A stretch of 9,057 bases of DNA. It comes from Mobilitalea sp. GTDB taxonomy: Bacteria > Bacillota_A > Clostridia > Lachnospirales > Lachnospiraceae. The notes under the pieces were generated by a model that had not been told where the DNA came from, made no database searches, and saw nothing but the letters and a program-made list of their open reading frames with translations. Made by a program: the position numbers and the translations under genes. Position 1 is the stretch's first letter, and every line of letters starts with the position of its first letter. The stretch lies in assembly GCA_029974875.1 (NCBI GenBank), contig JARKQP010000680.1, positions 1-9,057 on the forward strand, read 5' to 3'. Positions 5,099-9,057 of the stretch are shown here, in pieces.

Positions 5099-6208
5099 TT
5101 ACTTTTGCAATGAAAACTTGAGAGATACAATACTGCTGTTATATTGCTTTCCATTCCACTGCGCATAAACCAGCTTTTCTCCTGAAGGGCTCCAGCAGGT
5201 AACGGCATTTTGGACATCAACCGCTATCTGGGTGGACTTGGCAGTCAGCATATCGTAAACATATAGTCCATTTACCGCTGCATTGTTTTCTGTACCCTTT
5301 AGGTTATATGCGACCATCCGCTGGTCCGGAGACCAGGAAACTCCGCCAAGCTCCGTACCTTCCGCAATCGTTTTTTGGTTGCTGCCATCCATATCACAGA
5401 GAACTATAGTAGCTTTTGTACCGTTGTTTTGCAGCACTAACAGCTTATTTCCGTCGGGGGATGGAAGCACATCATACACATTGCTAAGATTTAAATTAAT
5501 CTTCTCCTTGGTGGTCTGGTCCAGCAGGATTAAGGATTCATCATAGCTGGTATTGTAATAAATATTATCCTTAAGCTTTCGGACAATAAATATTGGCTCT
5601 TCCTTTAAGCCCTCTAATACGGAGATTTCTCCTGTTGCACTTGCTTGATAAGCCCCGCCGCTGTAAGCAGCGCCAACCACCTCATTGCCAGCCCATTCGG
5701 CGCTCATGGCTCCTCCGGTCTCACCCCCTATGATGCCAAAAGCATCCAGGGTATCAAGCTCCATCACATAAAAAACCGGATCTCCCAAGGTAAACTCAGT
5801 ATATAACAGGTGCTTTTTATCGGCAGAAAGAGTGGCTCCTCCAAGAAACACATCCTTTTGTTCCTTTAATACCTTATATTCCTTGGTATTGATATTGTAC
5901 AGATATAAGCTTCTGGGATAAGAATCCGATAATTCTGCAAGGCTCATTTTACCCAGTGAATCATTTTCCCTGGAAACAACCACGGTTTCTTCATCGAGCC
6001 AATCGGATAATTCTGCATTCTCAATCCGGTCGATTTTCTCCACGGCTACAACGGGTTCCTCTGTCTCCTTTTCAGTATCATCAATGACTGTAATGGATGT
6101 TCCGGGTTCATTAATAATAACCTTGTTTTCCTCCTTTTTACCACATGCATTAAAACTTAAAGGTAACATTAGTACGATTATAATTCTTATTATTTTTGTA
6201 TTTTTCAT
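5099..6208 (-). CDS. Lipoprotein with WD40/PD40-like beta-propeller
   Basis: 369 aa. Residues 1-21 are a lipoprotein signal peptide with Cys22 after FNA; leucines precede it, but the box is not fully canonical. Residues 23-65 are a charged linker. Residues 70-369 are beta-rich with PD40/TolB-like blades: LSADKKHLLYTE (127-138), PSPDGNKLLVLQ (249-260), WSPDQRMVAY (292-301) and WSPSGEKLVYA (339-349). The mature protein should sit on the outer face of the membrane and bind a protein or ligand; there are no catalytic residues. AAGGAGG (6217-6223) is 8 nt before the ATG. It follows the kinase gene by 107 bp without a terminator, so co-transcription is likely, though a weak TTGCAT-16-TATTTT at 6255-6282 could add an internal promoter. 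By position it may sense for, or restrain, the kinase. Confidence 0.85.
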   Translation of the reverse strand: MKNTKIIRIIIVLMLPLSFNACGKKEENKVIINEPGTSITVIDDTEKETEEPVVAVEKIDRIENAELSDWLDEETVVVSRENDSLGKMSLAELSDSYPRSLYLYNINTKEYKVLKEQKDVFLGGATLSADKKHLLYTEFTLGDPVFYVMELDTLDAFGIIGGETGGAMSAEWAGNEVVGAAYSGGAYQASATGEISVLEGLKEEPIFIVRKLKDNIYYNTSYDESLILLDQTTKEKINLNLSNVYDVLPSPDGNKLLVLQNNGTKATIVLCDMDGSNQKTIAEGTELGGVSWSPDQRMVAYNLKGTENNAAVNGLYVYDMLTAKSTQIAVDVQNAVTCWSPSGEKLVYAQWNGKQYNSSIVSLKFSLQK

Positions 6209-6315
6209 TTAAATCGCCTCCTTGATTCATATCATATCAGTAATTTATTTCAATAAAATATACAACTATCTCAGAAATGCAAAATAAATGTAACAAATTT
6301 GTTTCTATTTTACTT

Positions 6316-7782
6316 TTACTGTTTCCGGGAGCCATACGCAGGTATGGTAACCCTGAATACGGTTCCCTCCTGGCCCGTATTTACAAGGGTGAGTGAACCT
6401 CCCTGTATTTCGGCATGCTTTTTAGCAAGGGACAGGCCTAAACCGACTCCGCCGTTTTCCCGGGATCTGTTCTTATCCACCGTATAAAAGGGCTCAAAAA
6501 TATCCTTTACAAGGGCTTCCGGAATTCCGATGCCTGTATCGGCTATCTCTATGACCACCTGGGCTTCCATTAAATAATCCTTTACAAAGATACTGCCCCC
6601 TGCTTTATTATACTTAATTGCATTATCCAGGAGATTCATCAATATAATGGTCATGCTGTCCTTATCAGCTTCCACATAGGCTTCGGCCAGCTCAGTTTCC
6701 AGCCTGATCCCGAATTTATCCAGCTTTCCTTTTAAGCTATTAAGCACTGTCAGGACCGTCTGCCCTACCTCTATTTTTTCCATGTTGTATTCAAAATCAT
6801 ATTTATCCAGGGCTGATAGCTGCAGCACCTTTACGACCATCTCATAAAGCTTCTGGGTCTCACTTTTGATATTTTCCCTCGCCGTCCCTAGTAAAGCCTT
6901 ATCTTCAGGATACATCTCCAGCAAATCGATATAGGCTTTGATTGAGGTTAGCGGTGTCTTAAATTCGTGGGTTACATTTCCGATAAACTGCTTCTGCTGC
7001 TGATCCAGCAGCGATAGCCTGCCAACTGCCAAGGTCAGCTTCTCCTGCTCCTCCTCCATATCCTGCATGGTTTTCCTGATCTGCAGGCTCATCCCATGAA
7101 TCCCCTCGCTAAGTCTGCCGATTTCATCCCTGCGTGGGAGTATTGCGGTTTCGTAATTGCCTTCCCGAATCAGGTCCACCGTCTTCTCAAGCCGGATAAT
7201 CCCATTGGCAAAGGAATTAAAATAAAAATAGGCCAGGATGAAACTAAGAAAAAATACACCCGCCCCCACATAGATAAATAACTGCCTTATTTGGTTGTAA
7301 AATTCCTGATATCCTGACAGCGAAAAATAGAACTGTACTACCCCTACCTGTTCCTTTCCTACCCTCAGCGGAGTCAGATAATATAAGGCTTCATTTTCCA
7401 CCAGATAAGCAGTCTTATTATCCAAGGCGAATTCCAGCGTTCTTTTGATACTGCCTGATTCTTCCCTGGACATTTTTTTACTGACGACGGCTCCGGTTGG
7501 ATCATATAACACCACCTGTTGACCGCTGATCAGTTCTAATTGCTCTGCAAACTCCACTCCCTTTGATGTAAGGAAGTTTTGGGGCACCTTATCCGTTTCA
7601 GCCAAAATGGTCTGTATAAAATAAGTATTTGCTGTCTGGGCCTGCTGCGCAAGATACTGCTCATACTGTACCTGCTGGTTCCTCTTTATTCCGTTTAATA
7701 CCAGCAGGCTTAAGATGAATACGGTAAGCAGAAGCAGGACAGCCAGAAAAATACTAAACTTAATTCTTATACTGGTTCTCAC
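6316..7782 (-). CDS. HisKA-type sensor histidine kinase
   Basis: 488 aa. TM1 about 9-31, an extracytoplasmic domain about 32-165, TM2 about 166-188, a HAMP linker about 189-240, then the HisKA and HATPase domains. The H-box HEFKTPLTSI puts the phosphorylated histidine at 272. The N-box is NLLDNAIKYN (383-392), G1 is DTGIGI (415-420), the F-box is FEPFYTVD (429-436) and G2 is GGVGLGLSL (444-452); all key residues are present. The start is GTG at 7782, with AGGAGG (7788-7793) 5 nt upstream, and overlaps the regulator gene by 23 bp, so the two are translationally linked. The extracytoplasmic part is PAS-like in size but has no recognised ligand motif. Partner of the response regulator encoded immediately upstream; stimulus unknown. 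Confidence 0.95.
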   Translation of the reverse strand: MRTSIRIKFSIFLAVLLLLTVFILSLLVLNGIKRNQQVQYEQYLAQQAQTANTYFIQTILAETDKVPQNFLTSKGVEFAEQLELISGQQVVLYDPTGAVVSKKMSREESGSIKRTLEFALDNKTAYLVENEALYYLTPLRVGKEQVGVVQFYFSLSGYQEFYNQIRQLFIYVGAGVFFLSFILAYFYFNSFANGIIRLEKTVDLIREGNYETAILPRRDEIGRLSEGIHGMSLQIRKTMQDMEEEQEKLTLAVGRLSLLDQQQKQFIGNVTHEFKTPLTSIKAYIDLLEMYPEDKALLGTARENIKSETQKLYEMVVKVLQLSALDKYDFEYNMEKIEVGQTVLTVLNSLKGKLDKFGIRLETELAEAYVEADKDSMTIILMNLLDNAIKYNKAGGSIFVKDYLMEAQVVIEIADTGIGIPEALVKDIFEPFYTVDKNRSRENGGVGLGLSLAKKHAEIQGGSLTLVNTGQEGTVFRVTIPAYGSRKQ

Positions 7783-8467
7783 TATGACCTCCTAGGGCTT
7801 TATAGCCAATTCCATGGACAGTTTGTATCATATCAGCACAATCCGGTCCCAATTTTTTACGCAGCCTCTGTACATGAATATCCACCGTACGTGTCCCTCC
7901 GGCATATTCCATTCCCCACACCAGGTCTAAAAGCTGCTCCCTTGTATAAACCCTGTCCGGCTTGGATATCAGCAGAGCTAACAGGTCATATTCCTTTGGT
8001 GTCAGGTCCAGCGGCCTTCCATTCGCCAAGGCTGTTCTTTGGTGCGGATGAAGAAGGATTCCTCCAAGGCTTATCTTATCTGCATCCTGTTTATCGGCTG
8101 CCGTCTGCATTCTTCTTAACAGCGACTTTAAGCGGGCCAGCAATTCCCTCATATCAAAGGGCTTTGTGATATAATCATCCGCCCCCAGCTCCAGCCCCAG
8201 TATCTTATTGACGATATCTTCCTTTGCCGTCAGCATGATGACCCCTATGCGCCTTTGCTCCGGGAGCTTCTTAAGAATATCGTATCCGTCCATCCCCGGC
8301 AGCATCACATCCAGAATAATTGCATCGGGGCCAAATTCCTGCAGTCTTTTCAAAGCCTCACCACCATGATAAACAGTCTCCGTGGTGTACCCTTCCTTTG
8401 TTAATGCATATGCAATTGCATCCGCAATTTTTCTTTCATCCTCGATAACCATAATTTTTTCATTCAT
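7760..8467 (-). CDS. OmpR/PhoB-family response regulator
   Basis: About 235 aa. The receiver domain (about 1-115) has the acidic pair in VIEDE, the phosphorylated Asp in ILDVMLPGMDG (Asp53 from the chosen start), the Thr in MLTAKED and the Lys in ITKPF. A winged-helix effector of the Trans_reg_C type fills the C-terminus (DLTPKEYDLLALL, then RTVDIHVQRLRKKL and GIGYKAL). The frame also allows a GTG two codons earlier at 8473, but GGGCGG (8475-8480) is then only 1 nt away; from the ATG at 8467 the gap is 7 nt, so that start is preferred. It is the DNA-binding output of the two-component system and may act on its own operon. Targets are unknown. Confidence 0.95.
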   Translation of the reverse strand: MNEKIMVIEDERKIADAIAYALTKEGYTTETVYHGGEALKRLQEFGPDAIILDVMLPGMDGYDILKKLPEQRRIGVIMLTAKEDIVNKILGLELGADDYITKPFDMRELLARLKSLLRRMQTAADKQDADKISLGGILLHPHQRTALANGRPLDLTPKEYDLLALLISKPDRVYTREQLLDLVWGMEYAGGTRTVDIHVQRLRKKLGPDCADMIQTVHGIGYKALGGHSENQYKN

Positions 8468-8492
8468 AATCACACCGCCCTATACTAACAAC

Positions 8493-8521
8493 ATAATCAT
8501 CAAGCAGGTTTATTGTTACAA
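8493..8521 (-). promoter_or_regulatory. Possible promoter of the two-component operon
   Basis: On the minus strand TTGTAA (8516-8521), a 17-nt spacer and GATTAT (8493-8498) form a moderate SigA match inside the 67-bp gap between the GGDEF gene and the response regulator gene. Neither an intrinsic terminator nor a better promoter is seen, so transcription may also continue from the GGDEF gene. Confidence 0.35.
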
Positions 8522-8534
8522 TTACGGATCTTCC

Positions 8535-9057
8535 TTAGTCCGTTCCAGCTTTAGCGTAGTATTTTTTCCTAAGCTCCTGTTTTTCCCTATACATCTGCTT
8601 GTCCGCCCTTTCAATGATATGCTCTAAATCGACATCCATGCCGGAGTGGTAATAAAATAACCCATGGCTTGCCATAATGCTATATGGGAATTCTCCCTGC
8701 TGGTTTCTTTCGTCAAACTGCTTCAGTATCCCGCTCCAGGCCCTTTCTGACTGGGATCTGTTCTTATTCTTGAATATGACTATAAATTCATCCCCGCCCA
8801 TCCGGAAAAAGATATCTTCCTCTTCCAAATTATCCTGGACCATACTGCAAAAGGTCCGGATATAGCGGTCTCCTTCGCCATGGCCATAGGTATCATTGAC
8901 ACGCTTTAAATTATTAATATCCAGAAAGCAAAGAACAAATTCCAGATAATCTTCTTTTGCTTCCGCTAATAGCCCTTCCAGCTCCTTTATGCCCATCCTT
9001 CTATTCATAATTCCTGTTAAGGAATCAACACAAGCATAATGGGTCAGCTCCTCCTCC
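8535..9057 (-). CDS. GGDEF diguanylate cyclase, C-terminal part (N-terminus beyond window)
   Basis: The frame stays open to the right edge, so the ATG at 9008 is internal. The visible 173 residues begin with the typical entry of a GGDEF domain, LTHYACVDSLTGIMNRR, and cover the whole catalytic domain. The metal-binding Asp lies in FLDINNLKRVNDTYGH, and the signature GGDEF (8784-8798) is intact, so the enzyme should make c-di-GMP from two GTP. The inhibitory I-site that normally reads RxxD five residues before GGDEF is EEED here, so feedback by the product is probably lost. The N-terminal sensory or membrane part is off the window. The gene ends 67 bp before the response regulator gene on the same strand, with no terminator, so co-expression is possible. 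It ends with a Lys-rich tail. Confidence 0.9.
   Translation of the reverse strand, partial: EEELTHYACVDSLTGIMNRRMGIKELEGLLAEAKEDYLEFVLCFLDINNLKRVNDTYGHGEGDRYIRTFCSMVQDNLEEEDIFFRMGGDEFIVIFKNKNRSQSERAWSGILKQFDERNQQGEFPYSIMASHGLFYYHSGMDVDLEHIIERADKQMYREKQELRKKYYAKAGTD

Overview
The window looks like chromosomal DNA of an anaerobic, moderately low-GC Bacillota, most likely a clostridium and perhaps Lachnospiraceae. This is an inference from strong AGGAGG-type ribosome binding sites, SigA-like promoters, short spacing between genes, and the families present: DUF4491, a membrane-bound LuxR regulator, a GGDEF enzyme and a lipoprotein next to a two-component system. No rRNA, tRNA, complete insertion sequence, phage gene or CRISPR array is visible.

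Layout, left to right. (1) 1-95: the start of a secreted protein on the minus strand, cut by the window edge. (2) 96-512: a gene-free stretch of about 417 bp that is unusually rich in inverted repeats. (3) 513-2201: a 12-TM membrane protein ending in two LuxR/GerE-like helix-turn-helix segments, minus strand, with its own promoter. (4) 2270-2971: a small stand-alone ferredoxin-reductase-like flavoprotein, minus strand. (5) 2972-3371: a 400-bp divergent intergenic region with a 14-bp palindrome and candidate promoters both ways. (6) 3372-3650: the only plus-strand gene, a DUF4491 membrane protein. (7) 3663-4870: a two-gene minus-strand operon, winged-helix regulator then GNAT acetyltransferase, whose promoter lies between the arms of an inverted repeat. 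(8) 4971-5013: an intrinsic terminator with an unusual interleaved complementarity. (9) 5099-9057: a minus-strand cluster read as GGDEF protein (cut by the right edge), OmpR/PhoB response regulator, HisKA sensor kinase, beta-propeller lipoprotein.

How the genes may work together. Response regulator and kinase overlap by 23 bp and form one two-component system. The lipoprotein follows on the same strand and ends at the terminator. The order regulator-kinase-propeller lipoprotein recalls actinobacterial MtrA-MtrB-LpqB, so the lipoprotein may act on the kinase outside the membrane; this is a hypothesis from architecture. The diguanylate cyclase upstream has an intact GGDEF motif but has lost the Arg of its inhibitory site.

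No wholly new multi-gene system is evident. The best leads are the nested inverted repeats at 318-512, the structured leader of the left-edge gene, the loop-to-tail complementarity of the terminator, the tandem HTH of the LuxR protein, and the kinase-lipoprotein pairing.
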